A DNA stretch of 40,442 nucleotides from Desulfuromonadales bacterium (GTDB lineage Bacteria; Desulfobacterota; Desulfuromonadia; Desulfuromonadales; Syntrophotaleaceae), in contig JASKKK010000022.1 in assembly GCA_030154185.1 (NCBI GenBank), positions 1-40,442 of the forward strand. Direction: 5' to 3'. A model generated the notes under the pieces. The model was not told the DNA's origin. It did not search any database and saw only the letters and a list, made by a program, of their open reading frames with translations. The position numbers and the translations under genes were made by a program. This document shows, in pieces, positions 1 through 8,137 of the stretch; the stretch's first letter is position 1, and every line of letters begins with the position of its first letter.

Positions 1-196
1 TTCCGATCTTTGTACAGGCGAATAAACACTCATGGTATAAAACAGCGTAAACTCCTTTGTCAACGCCATAGTAGTGTATACGCTAAAATTCTTACAAAAG
101 AGTTATGCCCCTGTAATGCAGATCAAACAAACGTTAAAAACAATCCGTTACAATCTGAATACCGTCGTTTACAAGACAGTACGCAAGAGACACGCA
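1..196. other. Left edge, no gene seen
   Basis: No convincing gene lies between the left edge and the end of xthA. Short open frames here lack a ribosome binding site and any recognisable protein. The first nine bases, TTCCGATCT, equal the 3' end of the common Illumina adapter, so the extreme left end may not be genomic. Confidence 0.5.
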
Positions 197-1036
197 TTAC
201 TCATCGGATACGGCCCCCAGGCTAACATCCAATGCGGCCCAGACAGGGCAATGATCGGACGGTTTTTCCATGGCCCGAACCTCATAATCGATGCCGGCCC
301 CCGTGCATCGCTCGCTTAAACGAGGGCTGGAGAGAATGAGATCGATACGCAACCCCCGCCGAGGGTCCTTTTCGAAGCCGCGGCTGCGATAATCGAACCA
401 ACTGAAGAGCCCGCTGGATGCGCCTTCGCAGGCACGATAGGTATCGACCAGCCCCCAGTCGAGAAGGCGCTGCAGCCAGTCACGCTCTTCCGGCAGGAAG
501 CTGCACTTGCCGGTGCGCAGCCAGCGCCGGGCATTGTCTTCACCGATACCGATATCCGCATCCTCGGGCGCCACATTGACATCGCCCATGAGAATCAGGG
601 CGCTGCCGGGATCGAAATGTTGCTCAAGATAATCGCCGAGATCGCCATAGAAACGCTCTTTGGCCGGGAACTTCACCGCATGCTGCCGTGATTCGCCCTG
701 GGGGAAATAGGCGTTAAGCACCCAGAGCAAATCCCCCTCAACGGTCTCATAGGCCGCGCCGACAAAACGCCGCTGGGCATCCTCGCCGTCTCCAGGCAAT
801 CCTTTAACGACCCGCACCGGAGGCTTGCGGGAAAGCAGGGCAACGCCGTAGTGACTTTTCTGCCCGTGATAGACGACGTGATACCCGAGCTCGCGCACGG
901 CCTCGACGGGAAAATCCTCATCCGTCACCTTGGTCTCCTGCAACCCGATAACATCCGGTGCATATTTTTGGATGACGGCCCGCAACTGGTGCAAACGGGC
1001 TCGAATGCCGTTCACATTGAACGAAACGATCTTCAT
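197..1036 (-). CDS. xthA: Exodeoxyribonuclease III
   Basis: Exonuclease III-type AP endonuclease (EEP superfamily) of base-excision repair. It cuts 5' of abasic sites and degrades duplex DNA 3' to 5'. At 279 residues it is close to E. coli XthA (268). Visible family motifs are FNVNG at residues 6-10, LQETK with the metal-binding Glu34, GDVNVAPED in the middle, and SDHCPVW near the C terminus with Asp261 and His262 as the catalytic pair. The ATG follows a GAGGGGG ribosome site. The gene stands alone on the minus strand, downstream of recQ and separated from it by about 210 bp, so co-transcription is possible but not shown. Family assignment is secure; the biological role is inferred from homology. 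Confidence 0.95.
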   Translation of the reverse strand: MKIVSFNVNGIRARLHQLRAVIQKYAPDVIGLQETKVTDEDFPVEAVRELGYHVVYHGQKSHYGVALLSRKPPVRVVKGLPGDGEDAQRRFVGAAYETVEGDLLWVLNAYFPQGESRQHAVKFPAKERFYGDLGDYLEQHFDPGSALILMGDVNVAPEDADIGIGEDNARRWLRTGKCSFLPEERDWLQRLLDWGLVDTYRACEGASSGLFSWFDYRSRGFEKDPRRGLRIDLILSSPRLSERCTGAGIDYEVRAMEKPSDHCPVWAALDVSLGAVSDE

Positions 1037-1248
1037 CTGTGTCCCCCTCGGACGTCAATTCAAAATCTAATCATCGGCGATATGCGATATGTTCTACCAC
1101 GAGGGGCACGAAGACATGGCCCCTTTTCTCTGAAAATCGGCCTTTATCTTTTTATTCCTGAAAACAATATGCAGACTGCAAGTTATATTTTGTTTTTTGT
1201 TCGTGTTCTTCGTGGTTAGCAAATCAAAAATTATGGCGGCAAGCGACT
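1037..1248. other. xthA-recQ intergenic gap
   Basis: About 210 bp without a gene. It is AT-rich in the middle and carries two loosely similar ACGAAG-type stretches, near 1097-1118 on the plus strand and 1199-1217 on the minus strand, resembling short dispersed intergenic motifs seen in many bacterial genomes. No terminator with a clear stem and T-run was found. Confidence 0.35.
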
Positions 1249-3039
1249 TCAATAATCGATCAGCAGGGCCAGAAAATCTTCCCCGTAGCGCTCCAGCTTA
1301 ACCTGTCCGACACCGTTAACCGACAACAGGCCCTGTGTGTCGCGCGGCCTTCTGGCGGCCATCTCCGCCAGGGTCGCATCGGAAAAGACCACGAAAGGGG
1401 GCACCTGTTCACGATCGGCCAGCCGCTTGCGCAGATCGCGCAAGGCCTGGAACAGCCCGGGGTCGTAGGACCAGCCGGTCGCACTGCGGGGGGACGTTTT
1501 TTTCGCGGCGCGCACCTTGATGCGCGGTTTGGCAAGCTGCAGGGATAGCTCCCCGCGCAACAGAGGCCGCGCCTTCTCGGTCAGCCGCAGTACGGAATAG
1601 TTGCCGACATCCTGATACAGGTAACCGTGATGTACAAGTTGACGCAGCAGGCTGCCCCAGGCATCGCGACTGACATCGACACCGATGCCGTAGGTGGACA
1701 GGCTCTCGTGTCCCAGGCGCGTCATGCGATCATTGCTGACACCGCGCAGCACATCGATCACATGGCCGGCTCCGAAACGCTGCCCGACCCGATATACGCA
1801 CGATAAGGCCTTGCGGGCATCCTCCGTGGCGTCGTAGGTTTCCGGCGGCTGCAGACAGATATCGCAGTTGCCGCAGTCCTCCGTCGTGTCTTCGCCGAAA
1901 TACCCCAACAACACCCGGCGCCGGCAGGTCAGCGCCTCGGCAAAGGATGCCATGGCGTTGAGCTTGTGCAACTCGATACGGTTCTGTTCCTCGTTGTTGC
2001 CCTTTTCGATCAATCCCCGGCACAGAGCAATATCCCCATAACCGAACAGCAACAATGCCTCCGACGCCAGGCCGTCACGACCGGCCCGTCCGGTCTCCTG
2101 ATAATAACCCTCGATATTTTTGGGCAGATCGTAATGCACTACGAACCGGACATTCGACTTGTCGATGCCCATGCCGAAAGCCACCGTCGCCACGACAATC
2201 TGCAGTTCATCCCGCAAAAAGCGCTCCTGAACCCGCTGCCTCTCGCTGTCGCACAAACCGGCATGATAAGCCGCTGCGGACAGTCCTGCATCACATAAAC
2301 GCCGGGCCACCTCCTCGACGCGCTTGCGGCTCAGGGCATAGACGATGCCTGCTTCGCTCTGGTGCCCTGCAAGAAACTTCATGAGCTGTCTGGCCGGCTG
2401 ATGTTTTTCCAGAACGGTATAGCGGATATTGGGCCGGTCGAAGCTGGTGATGAAACAATCGTCACGGCAAAGATCGAGCCGCGTCAGAATATCCTGACGG
2501 GTCTGAGCATCGGCCGTGGCGGTCAAAGCCACGAGAGGTGTCCCGGCAAAGCGCTCGCGCAACAATCCAAGCTGGGTATATTCCGGCCTGAAATCGTGCC
2601 CCCATTGGGAAATACAGTGCGCTTCGTCGATGGCGATCAGGGCTATATCTATATCCTGCAGGCGCTCGAGGAAGCCGGGACTCATCAAACGTTCCGGCGC
2701 GATATAGAGAAGATCGAGCCGACCTGCATGCAATTCGGCGAGCACCTGGCGAGCGGCCTTCTGCCCCAGAGAAGAATTATAATAAGCGGCCCGGATTCCG
2801 CTGGCCCGAAGAGCGTCGACCTGATCCTTCATCAGAGAAATCAAAGGAGACACGACGATGCCGACGCCATCTCGCAACAATGCCGGCAATTGAAAGCAGA
2901 GAGACTTGCCTCCGCCCGTCGGCATCAGCACAAACGCATCCTGTCCGCGAAGAATCCGGGTGACGATTTCCTCCTGCAAAGGACGAAACGCCTGAAATCC
3001 GAAGACACGCTTTAAAATATCGAGGTGATCTTGCAGCAT
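1249..3039 (-). CDS. recQ: ATP-dependent DNA helicase RecQ
   Basis: RecQ-family 3'-5' DNA helicase acting in recombinational repair and stalled-fork processing. The N-terminal motor has Walker A (MPTGGGKS, about residues 39-46), the DEAH box at about 138-141 followed by CISQWGHDFRP, and the GRAGRDG motif VI. A zinc-binding cysteine cluster (CRRR..., then CGNCDIC) and a winged-helix segment follow, and the C terminus is an HRDC domain. I chose the ATG at 3039 because an AAAGG lies 7 nt upstream and because family homology starts at MLQDHLDIL; the frame stays open to an ATG at 3096. The resulting 596 residues match E. coli RecQ (609). The upstream neighbour is the MnmM-like gene about 80 bp away on the same strand. 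Confidence 0.95.
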   Translation of the reverse strand: MLQDHLDILKRVFGFQAFRPLQEEIVTRILRGQDAFVLMPTGGGKSLCFQLPALLRDGVGIVVSPLISLMKDQVDALRASGIRAAYYNSSLGQKAARQVLAELHAGRLDLLYIAPERLMSPGFLERLQDIDIALIAIDEAHCISQWGHDFRPEYTQLGLLRERFAGTPLVALTATADAQTRQDILTRLDLCRDDCFITSFDRPNIRYTVLEKHQPARQLMKFLAGHQSEAGIVYALSRKRVEEVARRLCDAGLSAAAYHAGLCDSERQRVQERFLRDELQIVVATVAFGMGIDKSNVRFVVHYDLPKNIEGYYQETGRAGRDGLASEALLLFGYGDIALCRGLIEKGNNEEQNRIELHKLNAMASFAEALTCRRRVLLGYFGEDTTEDCGNCDICLQPPETYDATEDARKALSCVYRVGQRFGAGHVIDVLRGVSNDRMTRLGHESLSTYGIGVDVSRDAWGSLLRQLVHHGYLYQDVGNYSVLRLTEKARPLLRGELSLQLAKPRIKVRAAKKTSPRSATGWSYDPGLFQALRDLRKRLADREQVPPFVVFSDATLAEMAARRPRDTQGLLSVNGVGQVKLERYGEDFLALLIDY

Positions 3040-3117
3040 GAAGGAACCTTTATCCGGAGTGAACCTCGCGAGCAAAACGGGTCGGAGGGCCGGCAATCAT
3101 CGGGGAAGTTCGCGAAC

Positions 3118-3816
3118 TTACGGGCGGAGGCGGCGCTTTTCCGCCACCAGCAGTATGGGAGCATGAGGGCGATTGCCGGAGCAGAGGTTGAGAACCAGCC
3201 ATTGGCGCGCATCAAGAGAAGCGAAAAACTCCTGCACGGCGCGGCTCTCAGCCTGCCCGCCGGGATGACCGGGATAAGCGGTCACGACAAGCCGCCCCCC
3301 CGCCGCCAACAGTTCGGACGCACGACTAAGCGCATCGAGGGTCGTCCCCTGATGCGTTACCAAGCCATGATCGCCGCCGGGAAGATATCCGAGATTGGCT
3401 ATGATCGCCACAGGGTGAACCTCGTACAATTGCGCCAGAGACGAGTGGCAGGCTCGAATCAGAAACACTCCCTTTTCGGGCGAACGGATCGGCTGTCCCG
3501 ACTCCAGGCGATGCATCGGGGCACCGACTTCCGCCAGGCGCCGGGAGGTATTATGCAAAGCCCGGGATTGGACATCAAAAGCCAGAACCGTCCCTTCCGG
3601 CCCCACCCGACGCCAGAGAAAAAGGGTATCGTGACCGTTGCCGGCGGTCAGGTCGACAGCGAATCCCCCCGATTCCAAAACCGGCTCCAGCATCAGGTGC
3701 GCCCAACGCGTCATGTTGGTGAGTTGCAAAGAAACGGACTCCCCGTCAGCGGCCACCGCACCACTAGCAGGGCAATGGCTATCGTCTTCCGGGTTTTGCA
3801 CGTCAACATCCTTCAT
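3118..3816 (-). CDS. MnmM/YtqB-like class I methyltransferase
   Basis: SAM-dependent methyltransferase of the former rRNA_methylase family (YtqB type), some members of which were shown to be the tRNA wobble-uridine methyltransferase MnmM. The SAM-binding motif I is clear: AVDLTAGNGHDTLFL at about residues 53-67, with the family-typical GNGHDT. The later segment ANLGYLPGGDH matches the catalytic motif of the family, and TTLDALSRA follows. The start is uncertain. I use the ATG at 3816 (232 residues), but the conserved part begins only around residue 31 and the first 30 residues look non-conserved, so a later start is possible. The frame also extends upstream to 3900. Enzyme class is firm; the tRNA substrate is inferred. 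Confidence 0.75.
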   Translation of the reverse strand: MKDVDVQNPEDDSHCPASGAVAADGESVSLQLTNMTRWAHLMLEPVLESGGFAVDLTAGNGHDTLFLWRRVGPEGTVLAFDVQSRALHNTSRRLAEVGAPMHRLESGQPIRSPEKGVFLIRACHSSLAQLYEVHPVAIIANLGYLPGGDHGLVTHQGTTLDALSRASELLAAGGRLVVTAYPGHPGGQAESRAVQEFFASLDARQWLVLNLCSGNRPHAPILLVAEKRRLRP

Positions 3817-3988
3817 CGTCAAATCGACCACAGCTGATGGCTGCAAAATGCAACGACAAGCTCTCTTTCGGTATCGTCCATATCCACAGCACCGAAACAA
3901 GTGCCATCTTTACGACGGACCCATTATGTTCGCTCGCTCCACCCCTGTCAACCGGCAGGGATAAAGCTTGAGACGCATACTAAGAGGG

Positions 3989-4017
3989 TTGAACCGGCAA
4001 AAAATTTTTGCTATACA
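3989..4017 (+). promoter_or_regulatory. Sigma-70-type promoter of rpoH
   Basis: TTGAAC at 3989-3994, a spacer of exactly 17 bp, and TATACA at 4012-4017. Transcription would begin about 4023-4025, inside the CIRCE operator that follows. Called by consensus and spacing only. Confidence 0.7.
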
Positions 4018-4020
4018 TAA

Positions 4021-4047
4021 TTAGCACTCGCCACCACAGAGTGCTAA
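4021..4047 (+). promoter_or_regulatory. CIRCE operator (HrcA site) upstream of rpoH
   Basis: A perfect inverted repeat TTAGCACTC - 9 nt - GAGTGCTAA, identical to the CIRCE consensus bound by the repressor HrcA. It starts 3 bp after the -10 element and ends 31 bp before the rpoH ATG, so it overlaps the predicted start of transcription. Bound HrcA should block rpoH transcription at normal temperature. hrcA itself is not in this window. Confidence 0.93.
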
Positions 4048-4078
4048 CAATTCTCTTTCGCTTCAGGAGACGGATAGC

Positions 4079-4942
4079 ATGAGTAACTTGCCGGTACCGG
4101 TTCTATCGGACAACCTGTCGCTTTACATTGCCCAGATACGGGAATTCGACCTTTTGTCCAAAGAGGAAGAATTTCACCTTGCGCAATCCTACCATCGCAC
4201 CGGAAACATCGAAGCGGCACAGCGACTGATATGCGCAAATCTGCGCTTTGTGGTCAAAATCGCCCACGAATATCGGGGCTATGGCCTTAAACTCCTGGAC
4301 CTTGTCCAAGAGGGAAATATCGGCCTTATGAAGGCCCTGAAAAAATTCGATCCGTACCGCGGGCTGCGGTTCATTACTTATGCGGTCTGGTGGATTCGCG
4401 CTTACATACACAATTTCATCATCCGCAACTGGTCACTGGTCAAGATAGGCACGACGCAGGCCCAGAAAAAGCTGTTTTTCAAGCTCAACCAGGTTCGCAA
4501 CGCCATACAGAAGATAACCGGCAAAGAAGATACCCGAGCCATCGCCAGGGAGCTCAACGTCAAGGATGACGAAGTCGAAGACATGGCACGCCGCATGTCC
4601 GGACGCGATGCCTCCCTCGATGTCAAACTGGTCGAAGGCGAGGATTTCAGCCTGCTCGATTCCCTGGCCGACGACCGGGAAAATCAGGAGGAACGGCTGA
4701 TCAGGCAACAGGAAACTCAGCTGAGAGCATCCCATGTGCACAGCGCCCTTCGTCAATTGAATGACCGGGAGCGCCGCATCCTGGAAGATCGCATTCTCAG
4801 CGAGGAGCCTCGCACGCTGCAGGAACTGGCCGATGACTTCGGCATAAGCCGTGAAAGGGTACGGCAACTGGAAAAAAACGCCTTGGGCAAAATGCGTGAA
4901 ACACTGACAGCGAACACCCCTTGTATGCTGCCCCCCAAATAG
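4079..4942 (+). CDS. rpoH: RNA polymerase heat-shock sigma factor RpoH (sigma-32)
   Basis: Sigma-32-type factor that directs RNA polymerase to heat-shock promoters. The protein has 287 residues. Region 1.2 (LSLYIAQI...LSKEEEFHLA) is followed by region 2 with NLRFVVKIAHEY, DLVQEGNIGLMKALKKFDP and the TYAVWWIRAYI DNA-melting segment. The RpoH box QKKLFFKL, which distinguishes RpoH from other sigma-70 proteins, follows at about residues 128-135. Region 4 ends with the helix-turn-helix LADDFGISRERVRQLEKNAL. An AGGAGA site precedes the ATG. Promoter and CIRCE element directly upstream indicate HrcA control. A candidate RpoH-type promoter occurs before hslVU in this same window. Confidence 0.95.
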   Translation: MSNLPVPVLSDNLSLYIAQIREFDLLSKEEEFHLAQSYHRTGNIEAAQRLICANLRFVVKIAHEYRGYGLKLLDLVQEGNIGLMKALKKFDPYRGLRFITYAVWWIRAYIHNFIIRNWSLVKIGTTQAQKKLFFKLNQVRNAIQKITGKEDTRAIARELNVKDDEVEDMARRMSGRDASLDVKLVEGEDFSLLDSLADDRENQEERLIRQQETQLRASHVHSALRQLNDRERRILEDRILSEEPRTLQELADDFGISRERVRQLEKNALGKMRETLTANTPCMLPPK

Positions 4943-4985
4943 GCCTTCCCGTGCGTATGGCGAAGGGTGAAAAGATGCTGCACAA

Positions 4986-5014
4986 TTGACAAATCATCGC
5001 AAATCCCTTACCTT
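4986..5014 (+). promoter_or_regulatory. Candidate promoter of the BamD-like gene
   Basis: TTGACA at 4986-4991, a 17-bp spacer, and TACCTT at 5009-5014. The -35 is perfect and the -10 weak. It would give a leader of about 120 nt before the ATG at 5143. Confidence 0.45.
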
Positions 5015-5142
5015 TAGCGGGCTTGAAATTTAACTGGCCGACCGAGTCGCTTTTTGAATCCGCACAGACTGCGCTGTGCCGGAAGCGCTCAAAACCGAAT
5101 TCAATTCCACGGTACATTCATACAAGGCGGGGAACACCATCC

Positions 5143-5880
5143 ATGAAATCATTCTTTGCTTTACTGTCCGCACTTTGTCTGCTGACTGCCTGTTCGGCGG
5201 CTACCGCCCCCAAAGGAAAATCCGCGGAGGACTATTACCGGCTGGGTGAACAGCATTTTGCAAACGAAGACTACCAGGAAGCGATAAATGCCTACGAAAA
5301 GGCCATGGAGATATATGAAACCGCGGAGCTGAACCGGCGTGCGGAGCTGCGTATCGCCGATGCCCATTTCGCGAATGAAGAATATGTCGAAGCAGCGGCC
5401 GGCTACGAGGATTTTCTGAAACGCCACCCCGGAACCCCTCAATCCCCACGGGTGATGTTCCAACTTGGAGAATCTTACTTCAACCAGATTCTTGCCATCG
5501 ATCGCGATCAGACGGCTACACGCAATGCCCTGATCACTTTCGAAAGCCTGCTCAAAATCTACCCCGATGCGCCGGAAAGCCGTATTGCTCCGGAACGGAT
5601 AGAGGCATGCCGCAATCACTTGGCCGCCAACGAATTGTATGTCGGGCTGTTCTATTACAAATTCGATAAGCACAAAGCCGCTATCGATCGCCTCACCGAG
5701 CTTCTGGAAAAGTTTCCCGACAGTCCGGACAAAGACCAGGCGTATTACTACCTTGGTTGCTCCTTTCTGGAAAACGGCCATCCCAACCTTGCCGTAACCA
5801 CATTTGAAAATCTGATCGCCGATTTTCCGCGCAGCCCTCTTGCCGCGAAAGCCAAAACCATCCTGCGTGAGGAATTTTAA
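5143..5880 (+). CDS. BamD-like TPR outer-membrane lipoprotein
   Basis: Predicted lipoprotein with tetratricopeptide repeats, most like BamD (YfiO), the lipoprotein partner of BamA in outer-membrane protein assembly. From the ATG at 5143 it has 245 residues, the same as E. coli BamD. The signal peptide is short and hydrophobic with lipobox LTAC, so Cys19 should be lipidated. TPR-like helices follow: YYRLGEQHFANEDYQEAINAYEKAM, then a repeat around AELRIADAHFANEEYVEAAAGYEDFL, and a last one near QAYYYLGCSFLENG. The frame is open upstream to 5023, but that part is not signal-like and has no ribosome site. It could also be another TPR lipoprotein such as a CpoB/YbgF-like protein, though length and lipobox favour BamD. 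Confidence 0.7.
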   Translation: MKSFFALLSALCLLTACSAATAPKGKSAEDYYRLGEQHFANEDYQEAINAYEKAMEIYETAELNRRAELRIADAHFANEEYVEAAAGYEDFLKRHPGTPQSPRVMFQLGESYFNQILAIDRDQTATRNALITFESLLKIYPDAPESRIAPERIEACRNHLAANELYVGLFYYKFDKHKAAIDRLTELLEKFPDSPDKDQAYYYLGCSFLENGHPNLAVTTFENLIADFPRSPLAAKAKTILREEF

Positions 5881-6129
5881 TTCACGGATACGCGGCCGCA
5901 ACCGGATAGTACCCGCAATTTCTGCAACCTCCCCTTTTCCCCTGCGGCCCACGTTTTACATTAAACAAGGCAGCGCACCGGCCGGATAACGCCGGTTTGT
6001 TGCAGCTTCGGCATCGAACTTTCGTCACCATCTTCGGCCTTCAGCCGCCTGGATTGAAAGACGAGACTTTTGTCCAGGTTTCAGGACGATCAACAGCAAG
6101 GCCGAAGTATTGAAACGAGGAGTTCGAGC
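5881..6129. other. Intergenic gap before CoA-transferase gene
   Basis: About 250 bp with no gene. It holds a weak hairpin at 5977-5996 (ACCGGC, 8-nt loop, GCCGGT, then TTGTTG) that may end the BamD-like transcript, and an imperfect inverted repeat CCTGGA/TCCAGG around 6050-6080 just before the next gene. No strong promoter was identified by eye. Confidence 0.35.
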
Positions 6130-7689
6130 ATGTCCACCTTGCATGACCGTATCGCTTGTCCGCGCTTGCTGGATCGCATCAAAACCGTCGAAGAAGTCCT
6201 GCCCTATTTCAAAAACGGCATGACCCTCGGCTGGTCGGGATTCACGCCCGTCGGTTATCCCAAAGCCGTTCCCAAGGCACTTGCCGACCATGTGGAAAAA
6301 AACGACCTGCAGGGGAAAATGCGCTTCAACCTATTGATCGGCGCCTCCGTCGGAACCGAAACCGAAGACCGCTGGGCCTCCCTGGACATGATCGCCAGGC
6401 GCTGGCCCTACCAGAGCGGCAAAAACATTCAAAAGGGGATCAACACCGGTCGCATCCGCATGCAGGACAAGCACCTGTCCATGTTCGCCCAGGATCTGCT
6501 TTACGGTTTTTATACCAAGGATCTCGGCGACAGCCTCGATCTGGGCATTGTCGAAGCGAGTGCCATCAAGGAAGACGGCAGCATCATTCTGGCCGGATCG
6601 GTGGGCATTGCCGCTGAAATCATTCATACCGCCAAGCATCTGATCATAGAACTGAACACCACCATCCCCTCCTACGAAGGGCTGCACGACATCGTTCTGC
6701 CCGAACCGCCCCCGCATCGACAACCGCACAACATCAGCAAGGTCAACGACCGCATCGGCACCCCTTACGTCCCATGCGACAGCGATAAGATACTTGCCAT
6801 TGTCGAATCCCGGGAGCCGGACAACGGTCGCGCTCTCGGGCCCACCGACGACGTTTCCGAACGCATTGCCGGCCATATCCTCGATTTTCTACAGGCGGAG
6901 GTCAAGGCCGGGCGACTTCCTCTCAACCTCCTGCCGCTGCAATCCGGGGTCGGCAACATAGCCAATGCTGTGGTCGGGGGGCTGGTCGACGGCCCCTTCT
7001 GCAACTTGTCTGTCTACACCGAGGTATTGCAGGACACCATGCTCGACTTTTTCGATTGCGGCAAGCTCGAATTCGCCTCGGCTACATCCCTGTCCTTCTC
7101 GGCGAAGGGATTCGAACGTTTCTATGCCAGATGGGACGATTACTCCCGCAGGATCGTGCTGCGCCCTCAACAGATAGCCAACAATCCCGAAATGATTCGG
7201 CGCCTCGGGGTTATCGCCATGAACACCCCGGTCGAATTCGACATTTACGCGCACGCCAATTCGACCCTGGTCGGGGGCACCCGCATGATCAACGGCATTG
7301 GCGGCTCCGGCGACTTTTTGCGCAATGCCTTCCTTTCGATCATGCATTCGCCATCGGTGCGTCCGACCAAATCCGACCCCACCGGTATCACTTGCGTGGT
7401 GCCCATGGTGCCCCACGTCGACCACACCGAACACGATCTCGATATTTTGGTTACCGAACAGGGGCTGGCCGACCTGCGGGGCCTCTGCCCGCGCGACCGC
7501 GCCCAGTTGATCATCAACAAATGCGCGCACCCGGTCTACCGGCCCCTGTTGCAGGAATATTTCGACCGCGCCAGCCACCATTGCCTGTCCCGCGGCGTCG
7601 GCCATGAACCGCATCTGCTGGATCGGGTTTTCCGCATGCAGCAGAACCTTGCCGCCAACGGGACCATGAAGATCGACTCCTGGGATTGA
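6130..7689 (+). CDS. Acetyl-CoA hydrolase/succinyl-CoA:acetate CoA-transferase family protein
   Basis: Class I CoA-transferase of the Cat1/AarC type (about 500 residues; here 519), which moves CoA between acyl-CoA and a free acid such as acetate or succinate, or hydrolyses acetyl-CoA. The catalytic glutamate is visible as Glu298 in YTEVLQD, matching Glu294 of AarC. The C-terminal half has the family signature HANSTLVGGTRMINGIGGSGDF, which forms the CoA/oxyanion pocket. Start chosen at 6130, after GAGGAG and where homology begins (MSTLHDRI). In this group of bacteria such enzymes link the TCA cycle with acetate or propionate metabolism; the exact substrate cannot be read from sequence. It is a single-gene unit closed by a strong terminator. 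Confidence 0.88.
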   Translation: MSTLHDRIACPRLLDRIKTVEEVLPYFKNGMTLGWSGFTPVGYPKAVPKALADHVEKNDLQGKMRFNLLIGASVGTETEDRWASLDMIARRWPYQSGKNIQKGINTGRIRMQDKHLSMFAQDLLYGFYTKDLGDSLDLGIVEASAIKEDGSIILAGSVGIAAEIIHTAKHLIIELNTTIPSYEGLHDIVLPEPPPHRQPHNISKVNDRIGTPYVPCDSDKILAIVESREPDNGRALGPTDDVSERIAGHILDFLQAEVKAGRLPLNLLPLQSGVGNIANAVVGGLVDGPFCNLSVYTEVLQDTMLDFFDCGKLEFASATSLSFSAKGFERFYARWDDYSRRIVLRPQQIANNPEMIRRLGVIAMNTPVEFDIYAHANSTLVGGTRMINGIGGSGDFLRNAFLSIMHSPSVRPTKSDPTGITCVVPMVPHVDHTEHDLDILVTEQGLADLRGLCPRDRAQLIINKCAHPVYRPLLQEYFDRASHHCLSRGVGHEPHLLDRVFRMQQNLAANGTMKIDSWD

Positions 7690-7755
7690 TCCGACAGGGA
7701 AAAGGTCATAACCCTTCATCTTCCTGCCCATCCCGATTTTTAGGCATCTCCCCAA

Positions 7756-7798
7756 AAGAACGAGGCTCCCGGATTTCTGTTCCGGGAGCCTCGTTCTT
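7756..7798. terminator. Bidirectional terminator, 18-bp perfect hairpin
   Basis: Left arm 7756-7773 and right arm 7781-7798 are perfect reverse complements around a 7-nt loop. The arms start with AAGAA and end with TTCTT, so each strand ends its stem in a T-rich run. It sits between the CoA-transferase gene (plus) and the convergent molybdenum-storage operon (minus) and should stop both. Confidence 0.9.
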
Positions 7799-7827
7799 CA
7801 ATGGTTCACTCAAATACGATAAGGCGA

Positions 7828-8037
7828 TCACTCGTCCTTATCCGCATGCTTGGCACCGCGCGGCAAAGGAACAAGCTCCGCGCCGGTCGCTTCCGCGATG
7901 GCTTTCATCTCGCTCATGCGCAGATGCTTGCCAAAAACCTTGAGGTTCACATCCGCCACGGCCACGAGCACATAACGGGGCTGTTTGGCGCCATCAACAA
8001 TCTTGCGACGCTCACGATAGAAAATTTTACCACTCAT
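7828..8037 (-). CDS. Small conserved-looking protein downstream of MoSto
   Basis: A 69-residue protein that I do not recognise. It starts at the ATG at 8037 behind a perfect AGGAGG six nt upstream; an upstream in-frame ATG at 8121 has no such site. The composition is charged (lysine- and arginine-rich start, acidic tail HADKDE) with a central hydrophobic strand RYVLVAVADVNLKVFG. There is no signal peptide, membrane segment or cysteine, so a small cytosolic alpha/beta protein is likely. Its start lies about 100 bp downstream of the stop of the molybdenum-storage gene on the same strand, and the shared terminator follows. Co-transcription, and hence a role linked to molybdate storage, is an inference from position only. 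Confidence 0.65.
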   Translation of the reverse strand: MSGKIFYRERRKIVDGAKQPRYVLVAVADVNLKVFGKHLRMSEMKAIAEATGAELVPLPRGAKHADKDE

Positions 8038-8137
8038 AACTGCCTCCTGTCTTGGGTTTACCGCACTCCAGTAGCGGTAGATACATATTAACTTCCTTGT
8101 AGCATGCATCCCAGGCGGCACTCAAGTCGTATCATCC

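Noticed and set aside
1091-1217. Dispersed ACGAAG-type repeat near recQ
   Set aside because: Only two imperfect short copies; too little to call a repeat element.
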